Program-made: the position numbers and the translations under genes
Shown: positions 12,490 through 23,689 of the stretch, one piece after another
Layout: the number at the start of each line of letters is the position of its first letter
Position numbering within the stretch: the first letter of the stretch is position 1
Notes under the pieces: model-generated
Database searches by the model: none
Told to the model about the DNA's origin: nothing
Seen by the model: only the letters and a program-made list of their open reading frames with translations
Assembly: GCA_028023455.1 (NCBI GenBank)
Contig: JAQFVV010012402.1
Coordinates: forward strand, 16,246,935-16,310,934
Length of the DNA stretch: 64,000 nt
Reading direction: 5' to 3'
DNA from: Epiperipatus broadwayi
Lineage: Eukaryota > Onychophora > Udeonychophora > Euonychophora > Peripatidae

Positions 12490-13310
12490 ACAAATCATTT
12501 TAAAATTTTATTGGATTTTGAAGATGATTCAGACTTGACTGATATCAATAAGAAGATAATTGATAAACGATTAGAGTTGCAACAAAAGTAACTGATTAAC
12601 AAAAAAGCAACAGTTTACTAATAATTTTTCTACAAGGGAGAATGTGTAAAGAAAAGATGGAATACGAAATTTTTTAAAAATGATCCACTAAAAAAAATTG
12701 AATATCTAGAGTTTTGTAAAATAATATAAAAAAGAACTAATAATGCTATAAAAAATATAATTGTGAATTGTAAAGTAAGATTATAAAAGAGAATAAAAAT
12801 GTCAAAACTGTAAAGCAACATCCTGGTATTGGAATGAGTTATTTCTGAAATAAGAAGTAAAAGATAGAACTATTACTAAAAAAAGAGATGACATTATGAA
12901 ATGTGTAGAAGAGTTCTATAAAGAATATGTAGCAAAAATAAACAAACAAAATGTCTAATATAATTATCACAACTTCTGATTGACTAGCATTGTAAAATAA
13001 AGAGAAAGACATATAATAAAATCTATGAAAAAAGGAAATGATGGAATTATAATTGACATCTTAAAAGAAGTAGGTGAAGAAATAAAAAAAACATTGGCAA
13101 AGTTATGTAGCAAATGTCTAAATGATAAAGATATAATAGATGAGTGGAAGAAAGCAGTACTAATATTGACCTTTAAGAAAAATTTATAAAAAAAAAAATT
13201 AAAAATTACAACCTATCAGTCATTTGTGTTTTACTGTATCTTTATTTATATGAATTTAAAAAAGAATGTGGAAATATGGAGGTTATTTAATATATCTATA
13301 AAGATATTAC
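12490..13310 (+). pseudogene. RTE-type LINE fragment, N-terminal RT part
   Basis: Broken reading contains KGNDGIIIDILKEVGEEIKK, LCSKCLNDKDIIDEWKKAVL and KKNL. These are RT motifs 0-2 of RTE-like polymerases (GxDGI..E.LK..G, iP..Wk.a.ii...KK). The upstream EN-RT linker is a Lys-rich remnant. Many stops. The matching downstream half (motif A onward) lies at 19840-20760, beyond a complete opposite-strand LINE. Confidence 0.65.
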
Positions 13311-14099
13311 ACATGGGAAAGAGAAAAGTGAATAACTCCATGTGTGTGTATGTTTAAAATTAAAAAATCAGATATATTAATCTTTAACCGAGGTTTAAAA
13401 TTTATATCTGTGCTTGAGTTAATCTCTAGTTTAGAAAATGATTAATAATAATCATTATTGTATTTATCTGAGGTGGATGGGGTCAAAGTTGTGAGTGGAG
13501 TGAGTTTGACAATGGTTAATAAAAATATAACAATCTTATATCATTTCTACACAAAACCTTTGCCATGATAATTACAGCTGATTTTCATCAATCCAAGTAT
13601 TGAGAGAAGTTATAAAAAAGACTACAATAATTTATTTTATTTTAAGTAATAAACTTTACTAAAACACAACATATTTACATAATTACAAGATAAATTTCTA
13701 GTTCAAACAAAAAACAAACAAAAAAAGGAACAGTATTATTCTTCACTTGTCCATTATACATAATGCATCATGTTTACTTAACTTTCCGGTCACCTGTTAA
13801 TTGTCACTGTTAATGATTTATACCCTTTTTCTTTAACAACAACATTACAATTCTTTATTATATGTTTTACTCCTAGATTTCACTTTTGGAGAGGGCAATT
13901 CCTACCTATACACGTTGGAAGGTTTTTTGGGGCCAATATTTTAGGCACAAGTTAAAGTAGTTCTCCCAATCTTTATCCATTTTTTTTAACCACTTGAATT
14001 TCTTATTATCAAATAAAAGTGAACATCTTATTGCCCACAATGATTTCAACATATGGATCATTACATTCACATTGTGTGGGTTGAAGGGTTATAACATAT

Positions 14100-14564
14100 T
14101 TTTTATAATATATTTGAGATTTATTATAGGCCTGTGAAAGACCTTCATTCTAATTTCTCTAAAGGCATAGCAATCTTCAAACAAGTGCATAAAAGTTTCA
14201 CTGCCCCTGTTACTCATAATACAGGTTTCATTCAAACTCAACCCCAGTCTATAATTAATATATGTAGTTGTAGGTAGAATCCCATTGATTAACTTAAAAA
14301 AATAAATCTCATTGATGTCTGAGGTGTATATATTGAGTGAAATTTTTTTAAAACATTTTTCATTGAATAGCTCAACCTATTATTTTTATTTTGGTAATTT
14401 GCTTTTTTTAAATCTTTATATCTAATACCATCAAGTTCATCTTGCAAATCTTTATATGCCATCAACATGTCAGTAAGATACGATATTTTTTCAGCTCCCA
14501 ATCTGTTAATAATAAATATGTCACCATTTGGGAGATTAAATGAGTGATCTTTTGCTACATTCAT
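14100..14564 (-). pseudogene. LINE C-terminal region with Cys/His knuckle
   Basis: Includes a 91-codon open piece (14289-14564) and then, in a shifted frame, C-I-M-S-N-R-G-S-E-T followed by FMHLFEDCYAF. This gives the C...E-T-x-x-H-x-F-x-x-C knuckle found at the C-terminus of many LINE polymerases. Similarity continues to about 13860 (...SLLFDNKKFKWL). Confidence 0.6.
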
Positions 14565-14733
14565 ATAAGCTTTAGCAGTAATAAATCGAACATAAGCTTT
14601 TGAGTCAATTAAATTGATACCACCCTTATTTATTGGAAGCTGTAAAAGCGAGGTAGAGAGGACATGTTTTCTTTCCCCATATGAATTTTTCTGCCATCTG
14701 TATAATTTTTAGGTTTGATTTATTATATAATTT

Positions 14734-15000
14734 TTACCATGGGCCGTAATATCCTAGCACTCCCATTGCAATTGCATAAAATATTTTGGTTTTAGTTATT
14801 TCATAGAGTTTAAAAGGCATAAAACTATTAATTCTTTCCTCTATTTTCCTTGTGACTAATTGGTTTAATAGTCCATTCATCTTAGTTTTTGATAAATATA
14901 ATGGAAGGCCAAGGAAGGACTTAGGCAGGGCTACAAACTCATTGGGAATTCTTTTTCCTGTTGCCAATTGCCAAGCTGCTGATTTGTTTACTTGAATCAA
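14734..15000 (-). pseudogene. LINE RT thumb / C-terminal segment
   Basis: 88 codons with FLGLPLYLSKTKMN (G-L-P-L motif after the RT palm) and ...KLYEITKTKIFYAIAMGVLGYYG, matching the L1/Tx1-type region 'L-S-x-x-x-K-x-x-x-I-x-x-x-x-x-P-x-x-x-Y'. It is collinear with the palm piece beyond the insert. Confidence 0.6.
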
Positions 15001-15088
15001 TGCTCCAGTTGTCTGCTGAAATTATCTGATTATATTCATTACAACATCAATATTATAACAGTTTTCAAAAATTATTATAATATCATCT

Positions 15089-15889
15089 GTAAATAAGCAT
15101 TTATTTTATATAGCGTATGTAAACAATTGTATTACAGTCAAATATCAGCCTTTCACGCTAATTGTGCATACGCTTTGCGAGTGTTAATAATAAATGAATA
15201 CTTTCTCATCAATACAAGATATAGTATTTATGCAGGAATAAAAGGAATCCTCTTATTCCTACAACTCAAACGCTTATATATAGCAAATCTGAAGTGCTGG
15301 CAAAGAAAGCGTGATGATGGAACAGTCACTTTAAATTACTATATATAATGTCTGAATGAATGACGCTGGTGAAATTATCTAGAATTTACTAAACGTCATT
15401 CCAACTGAAACTTAATAATATGTAAATAAGCATTTATTTTATATAGCGTATGTAAACAATTGTATTACAGTCAAATATCAGCCTTTCACGCTAATTGTGC
15501 ATACGCTTTGCGAGTGTTAATAATAAATGAATACTTTCTCACCAATACAAGATATAGTATTTATGCAGGAATAAAAGGAATCCTCTTATTAAATAAGAGG
15601 ATTCCTTTTATTCCTGCATAAATACTATATCTTGTATTGGTGAGAAAGTATTCATTTATTATTAACACTCGCAAAGCGTATGCACAATTAGCGTGAAAGG
15701 CTGATATTTGACTATAATACAATTACTTCAGATTTGCTCATATATAAGCGTTTGAGTTGTAGGAATAAGAGGATTCCTTTTATTCCTGCATAAATACTAT
15801 ATCTTGTATTGGTGAGAAAGTATTCATTTATTATTAACACTTGCAAAGCGTATGCACAATTAGCGTGAAAGGCTGATATTTGACTGTAA
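15089..15889. mobile_element. Inverted-arm element, family C, inserted in the LINE
   Basis: A ~336-bp unit beginning gtaaataagcatttattttat is present twice head-to-tail (from about 15089 and 15421, the second cut short). It then flips at a palindrome near 15585-15605 (ctcttattaaataagag) and continues as partial inverted units to 15889. A 13-bp target duplication, tataatatcatct, lies at 15076-15088 and 15890-15902 and reconstitutes the LINE reading. There is no protein; the 61-73-codon ORFs here are chance. Within the unit, gaatgacg and cgtcattc can pair as a hairpin. The tandem-plus-inverted build recalls Penelope-like or retrozyme-like elements. Confidence 0.75.
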
Positions 15890-15902
15890 TATAATATCAT
15901 CT

Positions 15903-16072
15903 ATAAATGTCATGACCTTTACTGAAACTCCCAATTGGGGCAGGTAAATTCCATTTATTAGTGCCTCTATTTCTTTTATCATGGGATCTACATAAATTGT
16001 AAACAACAATGCTGCCAAAGGTGATCCTTGCAGAATTCCTCTATCTGGGGCAAAAAACTCTGATCTTCTCAT
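15903..16072 (-). pseudogene. LINE RT palm fragment
   Basis: The minus strand reads PDRGILQGSPLAALLFTIYV (RT motif B, G-x-x-Q-G-S-P) and, after LGVSVKVM, T-F-I-D-D-I-I (motif C, F-x-D-D). The catalytic Asp pair is kept. The frame is cut by the inserted element whose right target duplication is at 15890-15902. Confidence 0.75.
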
Positions 16073-17174
16073 AAAATTTTTATAAGAGATTCTATTATTC
16101 GTAACGTAATTTTTATTGCATTCAATAAGAATTGATAATCTTTTATAAGCTCCTTTAGAGCATTAAATGGATAGACCAGTTAACGAAGTCAAAAGCAGAT
16201 TTAAAATAAATTTGTAATGCAAAATACTGTGTTAAATTATGCATCCTGACATGCTTAATAGCTTCTTAGATTTTAATAGCCACATTTACTGCTCTCTTAC
16301 CTTTTACTACATGATACACCATTGATATCTTGTTACTGACATTTCTAAATTTTTTTTTGTAATATTCCAGCAATGATTTTAGCATCAATATCCTCAATTG
16401 TTATATTTCTTAGTTCTTCAAAATGGGGCATTTTAATATTCTTTTCTGTTTTAATGCTGAAGATTATCCTGTTGTTAATATATGGCCAGTCGAAAATCTC
16501 TAATCACATTTGATTATAAAATTTTAATAGAGGGCCAATTAGAAGATAATCAATTTTTTTATACGCTAATGCTGGGATTTCATCATTTGCTAATACTGTT
16601 TGCAACTTTAATCCTCTTTATTTCAACAAAGACCTCCTGATGTGAGATTAAACCATTCATAGTTTGCTTTAATTGCATCCAGAATTGTTCACTCTCAATC
16701 CTTCATTTGCCCATTATTTCTTTTAATCTCACAACCATATATTGATCTACCTCATCACCTGATATCATGGAGTCTTCAGCTGTTATCATCGATGGGATAC
16801 CATTGGTGTGAGGGATGTATATTTTCACATAGTTAATTGTTGGCTTCATTATTTTAAGATCTGGGATTAATTTTTTATTCTTCGTGTATATGTTTCTTCC
16901 TGCATTCTTTTATATATATCATTGTATTCTATTTGTAGTTTCTTCACTAAATCATTATTTTCTCTGGGGCTGGATATAATACTTAGTATTTTATTGATTT
17001 CAATAATTCTATTTTTCATTTGATATTGTATTAACATATTATTTGTGTTATTATGGCATAGGCTCCAGATAAAATGATACTATCAAAATGTTAGACATTT
17101 GATCAATTGTAAAGTTTATCTGGCTCATAATGTTCTTTTTAATAGTAAAGACATAGACTTTATCTTTTATTACA

Positions 17175-17840
17175 TCATAATTTTTTTATCTCCAGTAGTA
17201 TTTTTAGGTGATCAGAAAAGCCTACTAGAGAAGTTTCAATGAATGAGACTTTCACTTTACCATTCGACACAAAGAACAAATCTATTAGTGATGTATGCCT
17301 GCTGTTAAAAAATGTGTAGGCATTCTTACTATTTTTTATTTTCAATGAATATACTGCAAGAGTTTCTAGTTTGTTTTCCAGGCTTTTAGGAATATCCCAG
17401 TAGGAGCAATTGAAGTCACCTCCCACCACAACAATGCCCGGCTTCTGCATCAATTTATTTTGTATACCATGAATTAACTTAGGGATATCATTACCTTTAC
17501 TAATTGAGTGTACTGCAATTAGGTTATGAAGCCTATCACAAAAGATAAAGAAAATCACTATAAAATTTATTTGTAACATGATTATTTGTATGTTTTTTAT
17601 TCTTGATCTCATATTTATTAGTAATGCAACTGCTGATTTTATATTCATTCTATACAGAAACACATTTGCCTTTGCAAGTCTTTCAGTAATCCAAATTGGT
17701 GTATTGTTACTAATCTTTGTTTCTGATAATATTATAATGTCATATTTTTGGGAAGCAATGTATTCTATAATTTTAACCACTTTATCACCTGCTTTCATTC
17801 CTCTAACATTCATAGATATTATATTTAGTGATTTCTTCAT
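17175..17840 (-). CDS. LINE APE-type endonuclease domain (221 codons, open)
   Basis: The largest intact LINE reading in the window. Catalytic motifs occur in order: N in ISMNVRG (start), E in ILSETK (~res 40), D-x-N in VVGGDFNCSYWD (~res 141), a second Asp in SLIDLFFVS (~res 189), and S-D-H in GFSDHLKILLEI (end). All expected metal and phosphate-binding residues of the exonuclease-endonuclease-phosphatase fold are present. The reading then stops before RT, so the protein would be endonuclease only; whether this is decay or a real separate ORF is not clear, but the downstream RT is broken. Confidence 0.75.
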   Translation of the reverse strand: MKKSLNIISMNVRGMKAGDKVVKIIEYIASQKYDIIILSETKISNNTPIWITERLAKANVFLYRMNIKSAVALLINMRSRIKNIQIIMLQINFIVIFFIFCDRLHNLIAVHSISKGNDIPKLIHGIQNKLMQKPGIVVVGGDFNCSYWDIPKSLENKLETLAVYSLKIKNSKNAYTFFNSRHTSLIDLFFVSNGKVKVSFIETSLVGFSDHLKILLEIKKL

Positions 17841-18019
17841 ATCTTGGTAATTGAATAATCATTTTATTAGCATATTACCCCCCACATTCTCATCTTTTCC
17901 CTTAGTTTTAATTCATACTCTTTCTTATCATAGGAGTCATTGTTTAATGCCACCAAATTAATATCTAACCTTATTTGGTTGTTGCCATTATTATCTTTCA
18001 TAACTTTATTAATCTTTTG

Positions 18020-18331
18020 CTATGTATTTCTTTTGAATGTTTTGATACTATCCTCATTACCATTTACTTGCTTGTTGCTAAATTCTGCTGTTTTCATACT
18101 ATCTTCATTACCATTTACTCGTTGGTTGATAAGTTCTACTGATTGTGTTATCATAACCATGTCTTCATTTTCATTTTCCATTTGTGAGTCTGTGTTATCC
18201 TCATCATATGAAGCTATAAGATTATCAATACCTGTGACATCTCCAACCTGCAATAGTTCATTTTGGCCCGGTAACAATTCAACTTCATCTAATATGTCCA
18301 TATTTTTTAAGTTATCAAATTTCTTCTTCAT
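18020..18331 (-). pseudogene. LINE ORF1, C-terminal acidic tail
   Basis: 103 codons, acidic and Asn/Gln-rich. Contains a short internal repeat, VNGNEDS twice (Q-R-V-N-G-N-E-D-S and K-Q-V-N-G-N-E-D-S), separated by about 14 residues. Lies between the CCHC piece and the endonuclease, as expected for an ORF1 tail. Confidence 0.5.
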
Positions 18332-18409
18332 ACAATAAATGCTCGTCTCCTGTGTTACTAACTATATTAGCCAATGTCTTAAGTGATGATGATACATTAC
18401 ATAGGTGGT

Positions 18410-18742
18410 TTAATCAAATTTATTACACTTCATGCAGTTAGCAGTGTCACAGCCTGATTCAATATGCCCTACTCGATTACATTTAAAACACAATGGTGAT
18501 CTACCCTTTATTATTATGAAAATGGGCATTTGATATTTTGTTGTTTTATGTGGTATCTGTTCTTTCATTACCCCTTTCTTTAATTTAAGTACTACTGTCC
18601 ATGAGTTTGATGGAATTTGGAAAGCTATGCCCGGTGTCACTTCTCTTTCCATATTTATTATCTCAGCATAATCCGCTAGTTGGATTTTAAAAAATTCAAC
18701 ATTGAAACTTGGAGGTGTATGCAGTATTCTTCCATAGACCAA
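18410..18742 (-). pseudogene. LINE ORF1, RRM-like region and CCHC zinc knuckle
   Basis: 110 codons. The C-terminal part has C-F-K-C-N-R-V-G-H-I-E-S-G-C, a perfect CX2CX4HX4C knuckle, followed by a second half-knuckle C-M-K-C. The part before it (PSNSWTVVLKLKKG) resembles the end of a gag-like RNA-binding fold. Its role in the element would be to bind its own RNA. Confidence 0.7.
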
Positions 18743-19600
18743 TGGATTAGGATCTTTTGTAACATAATAATTTTTATTTTATTTTGAATTGCTTAATTAT
18801 GTTTTCAGCTTTATCTTTTTATTCCTTATTGAAATATTCAATCAAAACGAACCCTCTATCAGAAAAAAAAAAAGTATATTTGACCATGTTAATGAGTTCA
18901 TGAGAATATAGAGCCTTTAAGTATTCATCGATATCTGGTTTATCAAGTATATGTTCTCCTGTTGCTATTAGTTTGAATAACTAAGCTAAAAATTGATGTA
19001 CTTGGTGACATACACTTTACAAATATCTTTTTCCAGTATTCATTTAATTTCACAAAAGATTTTGTGGTAAGTTTCTTGTTACTTATATTATCAGCATAGT
19101 TATCATTAATGTCAATAAATTGAATTTTATTCACTGAATCTTTTTGATTATCTAATACATCTCCTTTTTAAATTAATTTTGATCTTAATCCAGCTTGTTT
19201 TATTGCATCAGATTGTAAGCTCAACACTTCACTTGAGTCAAAATTATTATCGCTATCCATTTTCCCTTTTTTTATTATTATTTAATATTACCCACTCTGG
19301 ATTTTCTAGTGCAATGTTACTACTTAGACTTCTCTCAGTTTTTTTGCTAATAATTGCTTTTTCTGTAAGTGCTATATTGTTTTCTTGATTTATTTATATG
19401 TTGTTTTAAATTTATATCATCACTATTATTATCATTTTCTTTTCTACGTTTATTTAAATTAAGCCATATTGAAAAGGGCAAAAATTTAAAATTTGCCGAA
19501 AAGAGCTTCTATATGTTATTTTTATGTGTTATGATTACATGACTATATTACAGCTATTGTTATATATCATTTTGTTGTTAGTAAAGATATTTTATTATAT

Positions 19601-19792
19601 CTATGATTTATTTAAATTAGTATCACTATTAGTTTTCCTTAATTTCTTTTCTTTTCTCAGAAACTTAAACACCATTTTCTCATTATGATTTTTATTTCCC
19701 TCCTGATTATTAGTATCTAAGACTTTAAATTTATCTTTAACTTCACAAATACTTACTTTGGTATTCTCATTCTTCTTATTCTTTCTCCCCAT
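19601..19792 (-). pseudogene. LINE ORF1, N-terminal piece
   Basis: 63 codons, highly basic: starts MGRKNKKNENTKVS and is followed by ...VFKFLRKEKKLRKTNSD. No domain is seen. It is taken as the ORF1 start because it is collinear with the CCHC-bearing piece downstream on the same strand and nothing LINE-like lies beyond it on that strand. Confidence 0.45.
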
Positions 19793-19839
19793 TTTAATTT
19801 TTTATTTTAAACAATCGTCCCTGTAATTCAAGCAGGAAA

Positions 19840-20760
19840 GATACTTGCACTACCGGCCATTACTCGAAGTGGAAGTAAAAACGACAAAAAATATGAATTG
19901 CTATTATGCTTTAGATTTGTAGATTATAAAAAGATATTTGATTCTACAACTACTTCTACAGTGATTAAAGCATTGGATCATCAAGATGTAGATTCAAAAT
20001 ATTGCCATCTCCATAATTCCAAAACTTTATACAGCAATTTTTAAAAGTAATATTTTGTGGATTAAAATGAGAAACTAAGAAAGTAAAAGTAAATGGAGAT
20101 CATTTAAGACATTTAAATTTTACAAATGATGTAATTATTTTTGCAAATAATTCAGAACTTCAGGAAATATTGGAAGAGTTATCAGATGAAAGTAAGAAAG
20201 TAAGACTAAAGATAAATGCTAAAAAGACTAATATTCAATGAATTTTCTCAGAAGAAAACAAAGATTGATAGACATAAATTAAAAAAAGTTAACAATTACA
20301 AATACCTTGACCAAATTATTCATGCATATAAAAACATAATGGATAAAATTAATCACAGCATGCTTTTGATAGAAATAATTTAATGTGCCTATGGATATGA
20401 GATTTGGATACTTATCTAAAGAGCAATTCAGAGACTTCAGATCACTTACTGTAATATGGAGAGATGTATGTTAGAAATAACAAAAGCAAAATACATGGGT
20501 GAGCAAACGAACAAGTATCACTGATATTGAAAGAATTAAGAGACTAAAATGAAACTGGGCAAAACATATTATTAAAAGAAATGATAATAAATGGACAATT
20601 TAAGTCTTAAATGGATCCCAATAAATTGTAAAAGACCTAAAGAGAGATACAATGTATGATATGGATGAATGAAATAAGAAATAGGATCAAAAAGTGGATT
20701 AAACTTGGAGGGACCTTCATCGTGCAGTGGATCAATAATGATTGATTATGATGATGAAGG
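19840..20760 (+). pseudogene. RTE-type LINE fragment, C-terminal RT part and 3' end
   Basis: Broken reading: F-V-D-Y-K-K-I-F-D-S (motif A), V-N-G-D-H-L-R-H-L-N-F-T-N-D-V (motif C region with A-D-D changed to T-N-D), ...LEELSDESKKVRLKINAKKT, then ITDIERIKRLKWNWAKHI and a D-x-K-W-T block. These are typical of RTE polymerases. The 3' end is marked by a short atgatgatg-like tail at about 20740-20756. Motif C has lost an Asp, so it is inactive. Confidence 0.75.
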
Positions 20761-21154
20761 ATTTTAATGTTGCAATATTATCACATCCACCTAATGCACT
20801 CATAATCTCAGGTTTGATTCTAGGCAAGAATGGAAAAGCACTGAAATCCTTACCATCCTGCAGCTGGTAATTTTGTTGAATAATGTCATTTTTTTACTGT
20901 TTATCTGTTGGGGGATGGGAAGGGGAGGCTGTAGAAAATGTCATTGTGTTGTGGAATTATTTAGGACTGCTTAGCTTTACTTATATACGTGTATATTCAC
21001 ACAAAGAAAAAGAAAAAATGTATGAAAGAGTAATGGATGCATGGATGAAAAAATGGTTGTTTTTTGAAACATTTATAATATATGTAAATATACATTTAAA
21101 TAAAATTCAATATTTTAAAATTTACTATTTAATAATATTATTAAATTATTTCAG

Positions 21155-21880
21155 GTGTTTTTGCAGCAACTTCAAGCACGCCTAAAAGAATAAAATTCTC
21201 TTCTACAATTAAATCAGTGAAAAATTCAAATTCTAATAAGAATGTTCCAATGTCAACTAAAAATTCAAAGTTTATCGCAAAAGTATTTACAACTAAACGC
21301 AATATAATCTTTCAAAAAAGATCACCAAGTACAATTGCTAATTCTAAAACAATTAAATATTTTCCCAACAAAACCACAATAAATCCTGGTTTAACAATTG
21401 AAAAATATATTGTCCCAACTTTTAAAAAGTTTCTTCTTTGGTCCGACGTATTTTTTATAACAACTGAAACAAAAGAACCAGAAGAGATTTTTCCAGCGGA
21501 TGAAGGATTTATTTTGGTTACTCCAAAGAAAGTCATTATAACAAAACCTACAGTTCTCACTAAACTATTAACTAAAGTTACTGTTGTAAATAAAAAACCA
21601 GCTACAAAACAACATAACAAGCTAAGTACTAATAAATTATTAGCAGCCAAGTCCAATGAACTAAAAATGAAGACAATGAAATCTGATCAATCGAATGTTA
21701 AAATACTTCATCGACGACTTTTGCAAACTTTAGAGCAGCCATTTATTATTCCTGAATGTATTAATAATCCTGACTGTAATAAATCAAACCATGAAATTTG
21801 TGAAACTCGAGATTTGAGAAGAGATTGTAATTGTCTTGCAGGATACTCCAGAAAAGATGGCGCTGACTCAACATGTTATG
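21155..21880 (+). CDS. EGF/SEA transmembrane-type gene, exon A: basic stalk plus EGF-like domain 1
   Basis: This internal exon (726 nt, 242 codons, phase 1 in and phase 1 out) follows a pyrimidine-rich acceptor ending in TTTCAG and ends at donor ATG|GTGAGA. It is open throughout. The first ~190 residues are rich in Lys, Thr, Asn and Ser with no recognised fold, and look like an extended, possibly O-glycosylated stalk; the high Lys content is unlike classical mucin repeats. The last ~45 residues are an EGF-like module with six cysteines in standard order: C-INNPD-C, C after NKSNHEI, then C-N-C-LAGYSRKDG and a final C before Tyr. The frame continues 17 residues upstream of the first in-frame GTG, so that GTG is not a real start; translation must begin in an earlier exon. 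The exon following it (30372) starts in the matching phase. Confident as a coding exon; the function of the stalk is unknown. Confidence 0.85.
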
Positions 21881-22263
21881 GTGAGAAATAATCATTGTAA
21901 TATTTTTGGCCTTATATGTTATTTAAAAATTATGCATTAAAATTTATAAAAATTATGCAAATTTTTAGACAATAAGCAGAAAATAGATGTCTTTAGTTAA
22001 AAATAACAAAGTTAATATTTATTTCTAATTATATCACAATATATTTTTTAATTAATACTTGAGTGTTGGTATATATGCAGATAAATGATCGATAGAAAAC
22101 AGATGTTATTTGTTATAGTAATAAAAATATATATTTTAAAATTAAAAAAATATCTAGACGTTTGACAAATTCATCGATCCCAGAATTCCAATCAAAAAAG
22201 AGGTGGGAGATGACAATAATTCAGTGAATGAAAATACATCATATAATATTAATATGATCTACG

Positions 22264-22570
22264 TTCTTTATTATTTTTACAATGCTTTTTTTAACAACCT
22301 GACAGTTTTGATTGCCCCAGCAATCTTCTCCAGAACATCTGCATTACATTGTGATTATTTGACTCTCTTTTTTGTCTTCATCCAATGTAATCTCTTCTTT
22401 CTTCAGGTCTCTGTTTTGATGCATGAGCTATGTTTCACATATTAGATTGGATAAAGACAAATAGAGGAGTCAAACAATCACAATATAATTCAGAAGTTCT
22501 GAAAAAAATTGTTGGGGCAATCGAAACTGTCAAGTTATAAAAAAAAAAGCATTGTAAAAATAATAAAGAT
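22264..22570. mobile_element. Foldback MITE
   Basis: The left arm (~22264-22390, with ttacaatgctttttttaaca and gattgccccagcaat) pairs with the right arm (~22440-22570, attgttggggcaatcg and aaaaagcattgtaaaa). The two arms are nearly contiguous, with a ~50 bp spacer. It lies in intron A of the EGF/SEA gene. No coding content; the 80-codon ORF crossing it is an artefact. Confidence 0.65.
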
Positions 22571-23188
22571 GGATTTGGCAATGCAATAGGAAAGATAAAG
22601 TAAACAGATCAATTGTTAATTTATTGAAAATTTAAATAAATATTCCCTTTTTTATATTTTTTAAATTTACATATTTATTTTTACTTTATTATTATTATTT
22701 AATATTTAGGTATAAAGTATTTAATTTTTATTATTGTTATTGCTTTATTTTTTGATTTTATTTGTAATTGTTTAGCTTTCTAAATATTTCTGAATATACT
22801 ATTACTGATACTAGTATTTTTTTTTTATTATAAAATATAGAATTTTTATTCAGAAATTTGGTTACAACATATGATAATAGTTATACATAGAATATATTAC
22901 ATGATAATCAGGGGGATAAAAGTTCAATATTGATATCTTGCTTGAAACCAGCTTAAAGGATTAATATGAAGCATATCAGCAAGGAAAGGATCCGGAATAG
23001 TATCCTGTTGATAGGTGACCATGCTTGCATGTCCTATACAGTTCAACAATAAATCTGATCCTTTGTCCATGTTCTGCATGATCACATTGACCCTTCATAT
23101 TGGAGGTTACTTCCATAAAACTTAGGGTCTGGGCAATAACCATGCAGAGCAAGGCAAGTCATCACAAAGGGATGCAGGCCATTCAGCC

Positions 23189-23689
23189 TCAAATCGCTCT
23201 CCAGGATAGGAGCTTTCTATTTAGGAATGAAAGGGACCAGCTTTTGGGGGCCAGGTCAATAATCTCCATGTAGAAATCGTAGATGTAAGAGGGGATCAAA
23301 TTCTGGTCCCTTTTCCAAATTTTTTCTATTTTGTTAATATAGAGCTCGAGCAGACATTCCAATGCATGATTAAAGGTGAGCCAGCACCGCGTGTACCATA
23401 GCAAGAACAGTACAAATGTTGTTAATTGTATCTCCGGAATGGATCCACTTAGTATATTGTCAATGAGAGTTAACAGAGCAGGCATATTGTTATTTAACAT
23501 TGAGGCTATAAGGACTCTGTAGGGGTGGAGAGAAACACAGTGGCAGAGGAGGTGAAGAGAAGTTTCATCCTCTCTGAGACATAGAAAGCAAGTGGATTCT
23601 ATATTTGACAATCCTCGGTGATGCACCAGAAAGTGTTTAGTAGGCAAGGCATTAATATTTATCTTCAGCTTTTTGTAAGGGTTATCCAT
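23189..23689 (-). pseudogene. LINE polymerase C-terminal fragment (Tx1/L1-like)
   Basis: 166 open codons on the minus strand. LPTKHFLVHHRGLSN is followed by C-F-L-C-L-R-E-D-E-T-S-L-H-L-L-C-H-C, the Cys/His zinc-knuckle of LINE RT C-termini (C-x2-C...E-T-x-x-H-x-x-x-x-C). A hydrophobic/aromatic helical tail follows. The RT palm is missing, so this is a 5'-truncated insertion, still open, hence rather young. It lies in intron A of the EGF/SEA gene. Confidence 0.7.

Larger units (their letters stand above)
13860..19830 (-). mobile_element. Nearly complete minus-strand LINE with CCHC ORF1, APE endonuclease and RT (Tx1/L1-like)
   Basis: Read on the minus strand, the order is as follows. ORF1 starts near 19792 with a basic MGRKNKK N-terminus. 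A CCHC knuckle follows (18410-18742), then an acidic/Gln-rich ORF1 tail (18020-18331), an APE endonuclease (17175-17840) and RT with F-I-D-D (15860-16072). The thumb comes at 14734-15000, a region at 14289-14564, and a C-terminal Cys/His knuckle at about 14130-14240. The size, about 6 kb, is full length for such elements. It is interrupted by the inverted-arm element at 15089-15889 and has numerous frameshifts, so it is inactive. The CCHC ORF1 and the RT C-terminal style fit the Tx1/L1 side better than CR1 or RTE, but clade assignment needs a tree. Confidence 0.75.

Noticed and set aside
15089-15889. Hammerhead ribozyme in the family C unit
   Set aside because: No CUGANGA...GAAA core seen by eye on either strand; left as a computational check.
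15127-15900. Paired ORFs of 61-73 codons with nearly identical peptides on both strands
   Set aside because: They are the same non-coding repeat unit in two orientations.
21312-21656. 114-codon hydrophobic ORF on the minus strand
   Set aside because: Antisense shadow of exon A, whose sense reading has an EGF domain and phased splice sites.
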